Notes: generated from the sequence alone by a model not told the origin. 27,285 bases of DNA from an uncultured Oscillibacter sp. (GCA_910584995.1 CAJUDW010000031.1:1-27285), one strand, 5' to 3'. Numbered from the stretch's first letter, positions 1-7,900 are shown. A program made the numbers and translations.

Positions 1-180
1 GTTTCGCCCTCCGGTTCAGTGGGGGCGGGGTCGGGGGTTTCGCCCTCCGGTTCAGTGGGGGCGGGGTCGGGGGTTTCGCCCTCCGGTTCAGCGGGGGCGG
101 GGTCGGGAGTTTCGCCCTCCGGTTCAGTGGGGGCGGGGTCGGGAGTTTCGCCCTCCGGTTCAGTGGGGGCGGGGTCGGAA
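1..180. repeat. 36-bp tandem repeat array (at least 5 units)
   Basis: Five head-to-tail 36-bp units occupy 1-36, 37-72, 73-108, 109-144 and 145-180, followed by a degenerate unit to about 205. Units differ at only a few positions (for example a T/C in the third unit and G/A at the unit ends). Each unit encodes one PDPAPTEPEGET repeat on the minus strand. The array runs off the left edge, so the total copy number is unknown. Confidence 0.95.
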
Positions 181-371
181 ACCTCCCCTTCCGGCCCGGC
201 CGTATAGGTTCCGTCCGTCACAGTCTGGCCGCCGTCCACGGTGGCTTCATCAGCCAGCGCCAGCGGCGAAAGCTGTCCCAGCGCCAAAACCAGGCTCAGG
301 CACAGGCAGACCGCCTGCCGGAGCCATAGGCTTCTTCCTTTCCCGCTCTCAGCAGTTTTACTCTTCATCAT
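1..371 (-). CDS. Secreted repeat protein, N-terminal part (truncated by window edge)
   Basis: The reading frame opens at an ATG at 371-369, 10-11 bases after a GGAAAGGGG ribosome binding site, and stays open to the window edge, giving 123 visible residues. Residues 1-18 are basic, residues 20-40 form a hydrophobic stretch rich in Leu, Val and Cys, and LALA followed by DE suggests signal-peptidase cleavage after residue 40. A short linker leads into a tandem repeat of the 12-mer PDPAPTEPEGET, acidic and proline-rich, from about residue 65. Such Pro/Glu/Thr stalks commonly act as spacers in Gram-positive surface or secreted proteins, but the functional C-terminal part lies outside the window, so no function can be given. 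It is divergent from a LytTR regulator and may be that system's target (inference). The plus-strand reading of the same repeat is a shadow. Confidence 0.8.
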   Translation of the reverse strand, partial: MMKSKTAESGKGRSLWLRQAVCLCLSLVLALGQLSPLALADEATVDGGQTVTDGTYTAGPEGEVSDPAPTEPEGETPDPAPTEPEGETPDPAPAEPEGETPDPAPTEPEGETPDPAPTEPEGE

Positions 372-419
372 TGCAAAAGATCCCCTTTCCGAAAATCATT
401 TTTTGATGCCTGCAAGATT

Positions 420-472
420 CCTTATTCTTTATTCCTTACCAGGAATAAAGAATAAGGGTATATACCCTTATT
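420..472. promoter_or_regulatory. Two overlapping palindromes in the divergent intergenic region
   Basis: A perfect 17-bp inverted repeat (420-436 with 441-457, loop TACC) overlaps a perfect 22-bp palindrome at 451-472 centred on AGGGTATATACCCT. Bases 451-457 belong to both, so on RNA only one hairpin could form fully. They lie in the predicted leader of the secreted-protein gene, before its ribosome binding site. No U-run follows either hairpin, so a classic terminator is unlikely. A protein operator or RNA switch/stability element is possible. Confidence 0.6.
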
Positions 473-503
473 GATAAAACCCCCTATGATTTGTATTATT
501 TTT

Positions 504-531
504 ATTTTAAGATAAGCCGCAGTCTTTGCAA
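504..531 (-). promoter_or_regulatory. Candidate promoter of the secreted repeat-protein gene
   Basis: Reading the minus strand, TTGCAA (531-526) is separated by 16 bp from TAAAAT (509-504). This would start transcription near 497 and give a leader of about 125 nt before the ATG at 371. The -35 box lies 5 bp from the direct repeats at 537-571, the place expected for activation by a LytTR regulator. Prediction from sequence only. Confidence 0.5.
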
Positions 532-536
532 TAGAT

Positions 537-571
537 TTCACTTATTTGACATATTTTCACTTATCTGGCAT
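537..571. promoter_or_regulatory. Direct repeat, candidate LytTR-regulator binding site
   Basis: Two near-identical 16-mers, TTCACTTATTTGACAT (537-552) and TTCACTTATCTGGCAT (556-571), are spaced 19 bp start to start, close to two helical turns. LytTR proteins such as AgrA bind paired imperfect direct repeats (about 9 bp, typically 21-22 bp period). The position fits: between two divergent genes, one of which encodes a LytTR regulator, and beside the -35 of the other. The 19-bp period is slightly shorter than classical AgrA sites. Confidence 0.55.
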
Positions 572-581
572 TTGTCCCGTA

Positions 582-616
582 TTGAAGCGCAGATCGAGAT
601 GTGCTAAACTTATAAT
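582..616 (+). promoter_or_regulatory. Candidate promoter of the LytTR/histidine-kinase operon
   Basis: Two arrangements are possible. One is TTGAAG (582-587), a 17-bp spacer and TAAACT (605-610). The other is a good -10 TATAAT (611-616) without a matching -35, as expected for an activator-dependent promoter. The 16-bp direct repeats end about 40 bp before TATAAT, so autoregulation is plausible. Confidence 0.4.
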
Positions 617-656
617 TGGTTTATAGTGTAGATTTTTAGGAACGGTCGGTGCTTAC

Positions 657-1391
657 ATGAGAATTACGCTATGCGATGACGAAGGAAGCCAGCTGGCCCT
701 CATCTCCTCCTATGTATTGGAGTATATCAAGCGGGAAAAGCTGGATATCCAAATAAAAAAGTTCCTGAATCCCCGGGAACTTCTGCATTATGAGGGCCAG
801 CACGGCGGCAGCGCCATATACCTGCTGGATATTGTCATGGACTCCATGAGCGGCCTGGAACTGGCCCAGCGTTTGCGGGAATATAACCCGAAAGCGCCCA
901 TTATCTTTTTTACCACCGCCCCGGAGTTTTCGCTGGATGCTTTTTCCGTCCATGCTTTTGCCTATCTGCTGAAGCCGCTGGACAAAGCGAAGCTTTTCTC
1001 GGAACTTGACAAATGCTTTACATACTGCCTGCCCGTCAAAAAAGAGGAGCCATTCATCACGATCAAAACCGCAGAGGGCTTAATCTCCCTGCGGCCGGAG
1101 CAGATTAACGCCGTGGAATATTTTGACCACCGCCTGGTTTATCACCTCCACGACAACCGCAAAATCGAAACCGTATCCTCCCGGGATCGCTTTGACAAGC
1201 AGGCGGCCGATATCGCCGCCCTGGAAACCTTTATCAAATGCGCCAGTTCCTATTTTGTGAACATGCGCAATATCCTCTCCATATCCCATCAGTGCTTTGA
1301 AATGAAAAACGGCGCTAAATTTCCCATAACCAGGAAATACGCCGCAACCAAGGATATTTTTTTGAAATATAAATTCAGAGAGGGTGACTAG
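657..1391 (+). CDS. LytTR-family response regulator (AgrA/LytR type)
   Basis: This 244-residue protein has a CheY-like receiver domain (about 1-120) followed by a LytTR DNA-binding domain (about 135-240). The receiver shows the acidic pair D7-D8, the phospho-acceptor D58 in the YLLDIVMD stretch, T86/T87 at the end of the FFTT strand and the conserved K106 in LLKPLDK. The C-terminal half has the ITIKTAEG and NMRNILSI-type features of LytTR domains. It would be phosphorylated by the kinase encoded 3 bp downstream and bind paired direct repeats in target promoters. The start is the first ATG after the promoter region; its ribosome binding site is weak. The best local target is the divergent secreted repeat-protein gene. 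Family assignment is firm; the regulon and signal are unknown. Confidence 0.9.
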   Translation: MRITLCDDEGSQLALISSYVLEYIKREKLDIQIKKFLNPRELLHYEGQHGGSAIYLLDIVMDSMSGLELAQRLREYNPKAPIIFFTTAPEFSLDAFSVHAFAYLLKPLDKAKLFSELDKCFTYCLPVKKEEPFITIKTAEGLISLRPEQINAVEYFDHRLVYHLHDNRKIETVSSRDRFDKQAADIAALETFIKCASSYFVNMRNILSISHQCFEMKNGAKFPITRKYAATKDIFLKYKFREGD

Positions 1392-1394
1392 AAA

Positions 1395-2666
1395 TTGGGT
1401 ACAATTCTCCGTGATATTTCCCTCGTATGGACGCTGCTCCATTGCTGCTTCATGTTTATGCTGCTTTATGAAAGCCGCTATACCGCCAGGAAAACCAACA
1501 TCCTGACCTGCATTTTCATGGTACCCCTGATCATCATCAATATGATGATTGTCATTTTCTTAGGTACGGAAAAAGCCGGGCATCTGGTTGTTTTTGCCTG
1601 CGTCCTGCCCAGCCTGATCTTCTTCCTCATTATGGCCAGAAACCGGGATACCCGTTTCCTGTTCACTTTCTGTCTGGTGGATACTGTGATATTGGAGGTT
1701 TTGTTTTCCAGCAATATCCTGGATACTGTACTTGGCCTTGGCCATTATCTTGTCATGTTCCTGTTCCGGCTTATCAGCTTCCCGCTGCTGGAGTTGTGCC
1801 TTGTGAAATACCTGCGGCAGCCGTACCAGCTACTCCAGCAGCAGATGAAAAAGGGCTGGGGCGTTTTTTCCATCATGGCGATGCTGTTTTATGCTGTCAT
1901 GCTGCTGTCAACCTATCACCCGTTTATCATTACGGAACGGCCGGAATACTACCCCCATTTGATTTTGCTGCTGATTTTAATCCCCGTTATGTATATGACG
2001 GTGTTCAAGCTTTTGTGGACGCAACTGCAATTGTTTAACGCAGCGGAAAAGAACCGGATCCTGGACATGCAGGTTAAAATGACCAGCGAGCGCCTGACTG
2101 CCAGCGCCGAATCAGAAAAGCGCCTGCAGGTGCTGCGCCATGACATGCGCCACAAAATGCTGCTGCTCAACGATTACATCCGCAATGAAAACTACGCCGC
2201 CGTTGAGCAATATATTAACAGTATGATGGCAGATATTGCGCAAACCGCTCCGCAGATCTATTGTAATAATCATTCCGTCAACGTGGTGCTGTCTTATTAC
2301 AGCAAAATTGCAGATGAGCAGGGCATCACGTTCAGTGCAAGCGTCTGCCTCCCGGCGGCGCTGAAAATCAACCAGACCGATCTGGCTGTGGTGCTGTCCA
2401 ACGGATTGGAAAACGCCATAAACGCCCAGGCATGCTGCGACGACAAAAAGGTTCTCATCAAAGGTTTTATCGAGGCGGGGAAAATCTGTCTGGAAATCAA
2501 AAACCCCTTCAGCGGCAGCGTGGCTTTTGACGGCGCACTGCCCTGCTCCAAGCAGGAGCATCATGGTTTTGGTACAAAATCCATGGCCGCTATTATAGAG
2601 AAATATGACGGCATCTATTCTTTCAGCGTGGACAACGGCTATTTTTGCTTTCGGTGCATCATGTGA
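1395..2666 (+). CDS. AgrC-like GHKL sensor histidine kinase
   Basis: This 423-residue membrane sensor is paired with the preceding LytTR regulator. The N-terminal half holds about six hydrophobic segments (roughly residues 8-25, 38-56, 63-80, 88-108, 116-140 and 155-205). A coiled helix then leads to the dimerisation/phospho-acceptor box RHDMRH around H249. The C-terminal GHKL ATPase domain has the N-box LSNGLENAINA (about 334-344) and the glycine box HHGFGTKSM (389-397). It has the architecture of peptide-sensing AgrC/ComD-type kinases, but no propeptide or processing gene is present in the window, so the signal is unknown. The start is a TTG at 1395, 3 bp after the regulator's stop, served by an AGAGAGGG site inside that gene's end, which implies translational coupling. 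Confidence 0.9.
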   Translation: MGTILRDISLVWTLLHCCFMFMLLYESRYTARKTNILTCIFMVPLIIINMMIVIFLGTEKAGHLVVFACVLPSLIFFLIMARNRDTRFLFTFCLVDTVILEVLFSSNILDTVLGLGHYLVMFLFRLISFPLLELCLVKYLRQPYQLLQQQMKKGWGVFSIMAMLFYAVMLLSTYHPFIITERPEYYPHLILLLILIPVMYMTVFKLLWTQLQLFNAAEKNRILDMQVKMTSERLTASAESEKRLQVLRHDMRHKMLLLNDYIRNENYAAVEQYINSMMADIAQTAPQIYCNNHSVNVVLSYYSKIADEQGITFSASVCLPAALKINQTDLAVVLSNGLENAINAQACCDDKKVLIKGFIEAGKICLEIKNPFSGSVAFDGALPCSKQEHHGFGTKSMAAIIEKYDGIYSFSVDNGYFCFRCIM

Positions 2667-2860
2667 CGGCAAACCTCCTGCCGTTCATGTATTGCACCGT
2701 TTCTGCATTCCATTTCCGCAGCACGCCCTAGAGGGTGTTTTCAAACTTTTAGCAATCCAGACGAGGATGGCAGTGAGAATGGTAACTGGAAAAATAGGCA
2801 GGCACGTTTTTCTAAAAGCCTTACCGCTACGGCGAATCCCGCTAGGGCACCCGGTAAACA
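2667..2860. other. Non-coding stretch with a possible insertion-sequence end remnant
   Basis: No convincing gene is present. A GTG-initiated minus-strand frame across 2685-2873 starts inside the terminator stem and is not credible. At 2728-2746 a CTA followed by GAGGGTGTTTTCAAAC resembles the terminal inverted repeats of some IS5/IS4-type elements. No matching opposite end or transposase was found, so this is at most a relic. Confidence 0.25.
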
Positions 2861-2913
2861 AAAACAGAGCCACGAACAGCGGAATTGAATTCCGTTGTTC
2901 GTGGCTCTGTTTT
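2861..2913. terminator. Bidirectional intrinsic terminator between convergent operons
   Basis: A perfect 18-bp inverted repeat (2861-2878 with 2896-2913) is extended by an inner GGAATT/AATTCC stem. It is flanked by an A-run on the left and a T-run on the right, so it can stop the two-component operon on the plus strand and the restriction operon on the minus strand (the minus-strand tail reads TTTTTGTTT). It is about 195 bp beyond the kinase stop and about 50 bp beyond the decayed gene. Confidence 0.85.
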
Positions 2914-2964
2914 ATTTCATAAAGGACTACTGCCTCATTGAGTAACCCCTCTTAAAAACTTTGC

Positions 2965-3391
2965 TTATTCTGTCCTCACAAATTTCTCAAGTCCAAAGAA
3001 CCTCATTCTTTCAGCATCAGCATATAAGTAAATTTCACAAAGCTGTTCCAGTGATTTCTGACCATCCTAGAGGTTCTTATCCAAGTCCCCGCGCAATAAG
3101 CCATCATCCACACAATGTTTTCATATAATCACCGTAACGATCGTCACCCCCGTGAGTTTCAAACCATATCGACACAGCTATATCGAAACATAGTTCCATG
3201 CCTGGTTTGTCCTCAACCCATACATACTCCATACTTTACATCTGATATTTCCGTTTCTCTGGCACGGCGGATCCGTTCGAATTCAATCCCAAGGGAATTG
3301 AAATTGGTCTCCAGGCAGTTTTCGGCAGTGCCCAGAAATTATTATCAAATTTCTTTTTTACATATTCAGTAAATGAACGATGTGCTGCCAT
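2965..3391 (-). pseudogene. Decayed gene, N-terminal fragment of a Clostridia conserved protein (family tentative)
   Basis: An ATG at 3391, preceded by a GAGAGGG ribosome binding site and only 20 bp downstream of the McrC/LlaJI gene, begins MAAHRSFTEYVKKKFDNN and reaches a stop after 51 codons near 3236. Stitching frames continues the protein: WVEDKPGMELCFDIAVSIWF, then HGGDDRYGDY, then (another frame) RGDLDKNL, an in-frame TAG, and LEQLCEIYLYADAERMRFF to a final TAA at 2965. At least two frameshifts and one internal stop are needed. From memory, the order of motifs resembles the N-terminal region of a large Clostridia family that often carries a C-terminal ImmA/IrrE-type peptidase domain; that domain is absent here. 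The reading-frame evidence is direct, whereas the family name is a recollection that could be wrong. It looks like the last, degenerated gene of the restriction operon. Confidence 0.55.
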
Positions 3392-3411
3392 AAACTACCC
3401 TCTCATCAGAA

Positions 3412-4857
3412 TCAAAGTCTCAACAAAGAGATATCAAGTTTCCTTCCTGATAGATAACTATCGTATGCCATTTTCGCTGGGAGAAAACGTACTTTGATAC
3501 TCTGCAATCCGATTTTTGAAAGCATCTGCAAAGTAACCTCTCCCTTATCTAACACGGCACTTTCTTCTGTTGGCAATATAAAACAATTCTTGACAGAAGA
3601 AAATTTATGCTCATCTATAAATTCCTGGTATGCCAATTGATACAAATACTGCTTTGTTACAGATTCAATCCCCGGCTGTGCTTTAGGGGAAATACCCGGC
3701 CCCAGCTTAGCGTTATAGTATTTTGCATCAAAAATAATGAATTGCCATTCTCCATTAACTACAGAAATAGAAACAATATCTGGCATCAATGTGTCCGCTG
3801 CTGTTTTTCCAGTTACTGTCCATAAAGGCTTTTCAATGATTTCAATCAGCTTTGTCCGTTTGCTATACTTATCTTTTAATGGAATAGGCAATCTCAATGC
3901 TCCTAATTGTGTATCAAGCTGATTGTTCATGATTTTTGCACAAACTTTTTCCCATACCAAGTTGAAGCTATTCGTTCCAAAAAGGGACAGGCAATCTATA
4001 TCATACAGGCTTCCGCTATGGTCAATATAGGTATAGATTGTCTTTAAGACAATCTGCTTTCTTGTGTTAAACTGGATGCTTAATTCCTTTTCTATATTAT
4101 ACAAAATAGTTTCTTTTTCACCGAAGTCATCCAGAGTTTCCTCTGTAAGGTCAACACCAACAAGTTCAAACAAATTCAGCAGTCCAGCATCCTCAAGTTC
4201 ATTTGATGCAATCGTAAGTACACATTCATGTAGACGTTTGAAATAGTCGTGGTCATCAGCAATTCTCTTCCTGGTTTGTAAATCCACATAATACGGACGA
4301 TTATTCGCAATCATTGCAAAAGTCTCATTAATCGTCTTATCCCAGATTATCTCACCAGAGCCGTTCCTTTCGATGATATCATCTGTTTTTTCGTAAACAC
4401 CATTTTCGTAATAGTCCTGCACCAAAAACAGAAGCACAGCTAACAGGTTAAATGACCTGGTTTCGCTGCTATCATTAAACATCCGAATAATTTGTTCTTT
4501 CGAATTGTACTTCTCCAAAACTTTAATAACCTGTGTTAATTCCCGCTCCGGATGTGCTGCTGTTAGCAAATACTTGGGATAACATTTCAAAACGATACCC
4601 GATACAACAATAATTCCCACAAACGTAAAAACATACAGGTATTCATTTTCTCCAATTTCAACATCTGAAATCTCCATATCCTCTTCGACAAGTTCTGACA
4701 TATCTCGCTGTTTTTCTTCCGCTTTTACAGCCTTTAAGACTCCGAATTCCTTGAGTTTACGGATAATTGAAACCGCTCTTTCTTCTGGACAAGAAAATAT
4801 CTTACAGAGTTCTTTCTGTGTATACCTTCTCTGTTCTCTTACAAATTCAGAGTGCAT
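3412..4857 (-). CDS. McrC/LlaJI-family restriction endonuclease subunit (PD-(D/E)XK nuclease)
   Basis: This 481-residue protein is the likely DNA-cleaving partner of the McrB-like GTPase encoded 14 bp upstream. Residues 1-60 look like a winged helix (YTQKELCKIFSCPEERAVSIIRKLKEFGVL). The middle region (about 70-330) matches the McrC-type layout of strand-rich and helical segments. The C-terminal third carries a PD-(D/E)XK core: D360 in MPDIVSISVV, the D377-A-K379 motif at the end of strand FIIFDAK, and a following Q403 in the helix TKQYLYQLAYQEF. In LlaJI and McrBC systems the GTPase translocates on DNA and this subunit cuts. The start ATG has a GGGGG-containing site 8 bases upstream. It is more A+T-rich than the flanking housekeeping genes, as is the whole operon. 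Assignment to the LlaJI branch rests on gene context plus the N-terminal winged helix. Confidence 0.85.
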   Translation of the reverse strand: MHSEFVREQRRYTQKELCKIFSCPEERAVSIIRKLKEFGVLKAVKAEEKQRDMSELVEEDMEISDVEIGENEYLYVFTFVGIIVVSGIVLKCYPKYLLTAAHPERELTQVIKVLEKYNSKEQIIRMFNDSSETRSFNLLAVLLFLVQDYYENGVYEKTDDIIERNGSGEIIWDKTINETFAMIANNRPYYVDLQTRKRIADDHDYFKRLHECVLTIASNELEDAGLLNLFELVGVDLTEETLDDFGEKETILYNIEKELSIQFNTRKQIVLKTIYTYIDHSGSLYDIDCLSLFGTNSFNLVWEKVCAKIMNNQLDTQLGALRLPIPLKDKYSKRTKLIEIIEKPLWTVTGKTAADTLMPDIVSISVVNGEWQFIIFDAKYYNAKLGPGISPKAQPGIESVTKQYLYQLAYQEFIDEHKFSSVKNCFILPTEESAVLDKGEVTLQMLSKIGLQSIKVRFLPAKMAYDSYLSGRKLDISLLRL

Positions 4858-4871
4858 TTATGTACCCCCTT

Positions 4872-6815
4872 TTACTCGTCGCCGGCAGGAGATGCACCAG
4901 TCAAGTCTTCCGGCTCTGCTTCAAGCCGGATATCATGATGGAAAATGCCAATTCCTCTATTCTCGAATTCCCGGCAAATCTCCGAATATCGACTGCTATG
5001 TTCAAAGCAGCCTTCAAACAACTTAGGACGTTTCTGTTTTGCTGCATCCTCAAATAAGTACATAATTACTTTATTCTTAAATGTATGGATAAATCTATCG
5101 TTATCGATTGCCGTACCTGCTTCAGGGACTACAATATTTCTTGCAATGAAGTAAGGCCCTAATTGCTTATCTTCATTAATCTTCTCTTTTGCCAAAAAGT
5201 TATTAATGGCCTTTCGCAGCTTATTCCATTCTACTTTATGTTTGGTATTTCCGGTTCCAAGAACAACTGTTTTGCCAATCAGATCCTTTTCGCTATCATC
5301 AATTCCAAGATAGGTAAAATCCCATCTGCGCTTAAACGCAGTGTCCATCGGAAAGACACCTTGGTCCGCGCTGTTCATCGTAGCCCAAATAAACATATTA
5401 TCAGGGATTCTGATGGTTTCTACCGCACTCTTTTCTACCCCAAGTTCCTTGGCAAGATAAGTACGCATTTCATTTGTTGTTGCAATTTCATATTCACTGG
5501 CATGGTTTGATGCCCTATCAAGCAGCTGAAATACATCACCAAATACTGAGGCCACATTGGCTCTGTTTATTTCTTCAATGATAAGCAGATGCGGTTTAGG
5601 ATTATCGGTCATTGCACTTTTAAGCGCCTTCGCCAGCACACGCATAAAAGGTCCAGGAACATACTCATATACGATTTCTTCCCTTGCTTTTACATCCGAA
5701 GCAAGCACCACATATGGTCTAAGTGCTTTTCCATGATTTCTTTCTACACTGTTATCCCCAACAGCATCTGTTCCATCTTGCTTCCTTGTTTTAAAGGCTT
5801 CATCCGTATACAAACCTAACAAAATAGGCAATCTTGTCAATCCATCATCCCTAAATCTTTCATATAACAAATCATATTTTTCTTGCGCCGTCTTTGCTTT
5901 ATCCAACAGTACAGAAAGGACATCTTTATCTGCACCACCAATTGTGCCAGAACTTCCGCCAACCATAACAGGCTTATATGTGCCGACAAAATTAGCATAA
6001 GAATAGTCTGGGTGGAAAGTAACACGTTCTTCATATCCACCATCCGCTAAGAGTTTCTTTGCCTCTCCATTAAGAGTAAAACTTTTTCCTGTTCCCGGTG
6101 CACCGAATATAATCCTGTTTCGCGGGTACTTGCTTTTAATACCGGTATAGAAATTAACCTCTTCAAAACTTTTTCCAGACGCAGAGTCTTCGGTATCCCC
6201 AAAGTTTTCAGGCATTGTATGTTCAGCAAGTTCACTTACATGACCTGTATGTAACCAATCGCTGTTACAAAGGTAAAAATACAAAAATTCCGGCCGGAAT
6301 GCGCATGCATATTCACCTTTACCTTTGTCTTGCTGGACAAAGCCCTCCCGCATTGCTTTCGCAATGCTTTTGATTTTTATCTGCTTTGAAATTGGAGTTT
6401 CAAGAGAAGCCGCAGCCGAGGCCATAACCTTCCATGTACATAGAACGGTTTCGCCATCTCGATTATAGACACCTAAAAAGACAGCCTTTTTACCTTCTTT
6501 TCCTCGTTCAAAAACATAGTTGAGATATTTTGCTTTTGGCTGAATACGCTGCTCGTCCTTCAAGCCGCTCCTGCCGCCAGGAGTTGTCCCTTTCGCACAT
6601 ATAAATACATCCCCAACACCATCATTCCCTTCAGGAAATGTAACACAAAAAACATCATCGTATCCTGCAATCTGTTCAATATAAGCAGGAAATGGAAATC
6701 TGTTAAACGCAGAATCAAGACTTTCTAAAACCTGGTCGGCAGAAAAATTACTATCTCTATCATACTCTACGGATACAATTTTACCGCCCTTTTCTGCAAA
6801 TTGATATTCTGGCAT
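4872..6815 (-). CDS. McrB-like AAA+ GTPase restriction subunit with N-terminal DNA-recognition domain (LlaJI R1-like)
   Basis: The start is the ATG at 6815, 8 bases after GAGGGGAGG; the TTG one codon earlier is less likely. This gives 647 residues (numbering here from that ATG). Residues about 20-185 form a DNA-recognition-like domain homologous by eye to the N-terminus of the HNH protein at 9370-10413. The AAA+ motor follows, with Walker A GAPGTGKS (238-245), Walker B LLIIEE (410-415) and the McrB-family signature MNSADQ (480-485, usually MNTxDR), then the FKRRWDF arginines. The N-terminal domain of LlaJI.R1 is reported to be B3-like and site-specific; I infer the same role here. It should assemble as a GTP-driven hexamer with the McrC/LlaJI subunit encoded next. 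Unlike E. coli McrB, which reads methylated DNA, the linked methyltransferases suggest it targets unmodified sites. Confidence 0.9.
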   Translation of the reverse strand: MPEYQFAEKGGKIVSVEYDRDSNFSADQVLESLDSAFNRFPFPAYIEQIAGYDDVFCVTFPEGNDGVGDVFICAKGTTPGGRSGLKDEQRIQPKAKYLNYVFERGKEGKKAVFLGVYNRDGETVLCTWKVMASAAASLETPISKQIKIKSIAKAMREGFVQQDKGKGEYACAFRPEFLYFYLCNSDWLHTGHVSELAEHTMPENFGDTEDSASGKSFEEVNFYTGIKSKYPRNRIIFGAPGTGKSFTLNGEAKKLLADGGYEERVTFHPDYSYANFVGTYKPVMVGGSSGTIGGADKDVLSVLLDKAKTAQEKYDLLYERFRDDGLTRLPILLGLYTDEAFKTRKQDGTDAVGDNSVERNHGKALRPYVVLASDVKAREEIVYEYVPGPFMRVLAKALKSAMTDNPKPHLLIIEEINRANVASVFGDVFQLLDRASNHASEYEIATTNEMRTYLAKELGVEKSAVETIRIPDNMFIWATMNSADQGVFPMDTAFKRRWDFTYLGIDDSEKDLIGKTVVLGTGNTKHKVEWNKLRKAINNFLAKEKINEDKQLGPYFIARNIVVPEAGTAIDNDRFIHTFKNKVIMYLFEDAAKQKRPKLFEGCFEHSSRYSEICREFENRGIGIFHHDIRLEAEPEDLTGASPAGDE

Positions 6816-6841
6816 CAATATGCCCTCCCCTCAAGTCGATA

Positions 6842-7900
6842 TCATTCGTTTGTAAAATACTGACGCATTATTTCACCAGCGACAATATTAGCCATTTTTA
6901 CAGGCACAGCATTTCCAACCTGACGCCACTGGTCTCTAAAATCTCCGCATAATTCATAGTCGTCATCAAAAGTCTGAATTCTTTTAATTTCATTGATTCG
7001 GAGGAATCTGTTTCTCCAGTGGAATGGCCCCATATTATTGGAAAAGCTGGCCTGTATTGTCCATGACGGCCTATCCGGGGATAGCTTAAGCAAGAATGAC
7101 CAATACCTGGATCGCCATTTAAAGATTGGGTTGGGATATCCTCGTTCAGCCGTAAAATAGAGATAATTATCTCCGGGAGGAACAAGTTTTAACAAATCCT
7201 TGTGTTTAGAACCTGCCTGCATTTCTTCATCCTCTGGCAGAGGATAATCCAAATCACCAATTGCTTCTTTACAAGTTACCCACGGCTTCTTATTTGGGGA
7301 TGCTGTGTCAGGCTTTTCCGGATTGTAATGAGTCTCCTCCGGAAACACAAATTTAGGTCCGAAATCTCTGCGTACACCCACACAAATAAATCGTTCCCTT
7401 GTTTGGGGAACGCCATAATCCGCTGTGTTGACAACCTTGTAAGTAATATCATAACCGTACTCTTCAGCACGCTCTTTCAACAAATCAAAAGCGGCCTTGT
7501 GCGGCTTATAGACAAAGCCAAATACATTTTCAAAGAAAAATACCTTAGGTCTTATTTCATCCAACGCTCTAAAGTACTCATACAGCGTAAAAGAATTCTC
7601 GTCCTCAAGTGCACGTTTTTTCTCCGTGCGATAGAATCTGGACTTTGAATACGCAGGACAAGGGGGCCCCCCCACCAGGACATCTATGTCTGCCTTTTTC
7701 ATGTTTATCTGCGCAAGGCAAGCGTCATAGTCTATTTTGCGAATATCATCGCAGACTACAAGTCTTCCGACTTTATTTTTCTTAAGCGTATCACAAGTGG
7801 GTTTCCAAAAATCAGTCGAGAAACAGATATCAAATCCGGCTTTTTTGAAACCGCAGTCAATACCGCCGCCACCCGAGAATATGCTCAGTACATTTGGCAT
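6842..7900 (-). CDS. DNA (cytosine-5)-methyltransferase, second of a tandem pair
   Basis: This enzyme transfers a methyl group from SAM to C5 of cytosine and should protect one strand of the host recognition site. Starting at the ATG at 7900 it has 352 residues with all key motifs in order: I (IFSGGGGIDCGF, 7-18), IV with the catalytic Cys (GGPPCPAYS, C81), VI (FFENV, 122-126), VIII (QTRERFICVG, 166-175), IX and X (QVGNAVP, 327-333). The start overlaps the stop of the preceding methyltransferase as TAATG, indicating translational coupling; a longer frame from 7951 would overlap it by 52 bp and lacks a better ribosome binding site. The target-recognition region (VPPGDNY, GYPNP, FLLKLSPDRPSW, GPFHW) closely parallels that of the upstream enzyme. 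Such pairs are typical of systems with asymmetric sites, such as LlaJI. Confidence 0.93.
   Translation of the reverse strand: MPNVLSIFSGGGGIDCGFKKAGFDICFSTDFWKPTCDTLKKNKVGRLVVCDDIRKIDYDACLAQINMKKADIDVLVGGPPCPAYSKSRFYRTEKKRALEDENSFTLYEYFRALDEIRPKVFFFENVFGFVYKPHKAAFDLLKERAEEYGYDITYKVVNTADYGVPQTRERFICVGVRRDFGPKFVFPEETHYNPEKPDTASPNKKPWVTCKEAIGDLDYPLPEDEEMQAGSKHKDLLKLVPPGDNYLYFTAERGYPNPIFKWRSRYWSFLLKLSPDRPSWTIQASFSNNMGPFHWRNRFLRINEIKRIQTFDDDYELCGDFRDQWRQVGNAVPVKMANIVAGEIMRQYFTNE

Noticed and set aside
1..180. CRISPR array
   Set aside because: The 36-bp units are directly adjacent without spacers and encode a peptide repeat; no cas genes are present.
19..207. Plus-strand frame encoding a Gly/Ser-rich repeat peptide
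   Set aside because: It is the antisense reading of the 36-bp repeats. The minus-strand frame has a signal peptide, ribosome binding site and start codon.
2685..2873. Minus-strand 62-codon frame with hydrophobic segment
   Set aside because: It starts with GTG inside the stem of the bidirectional terminator, has no ribosome binding site and no recognisable family.
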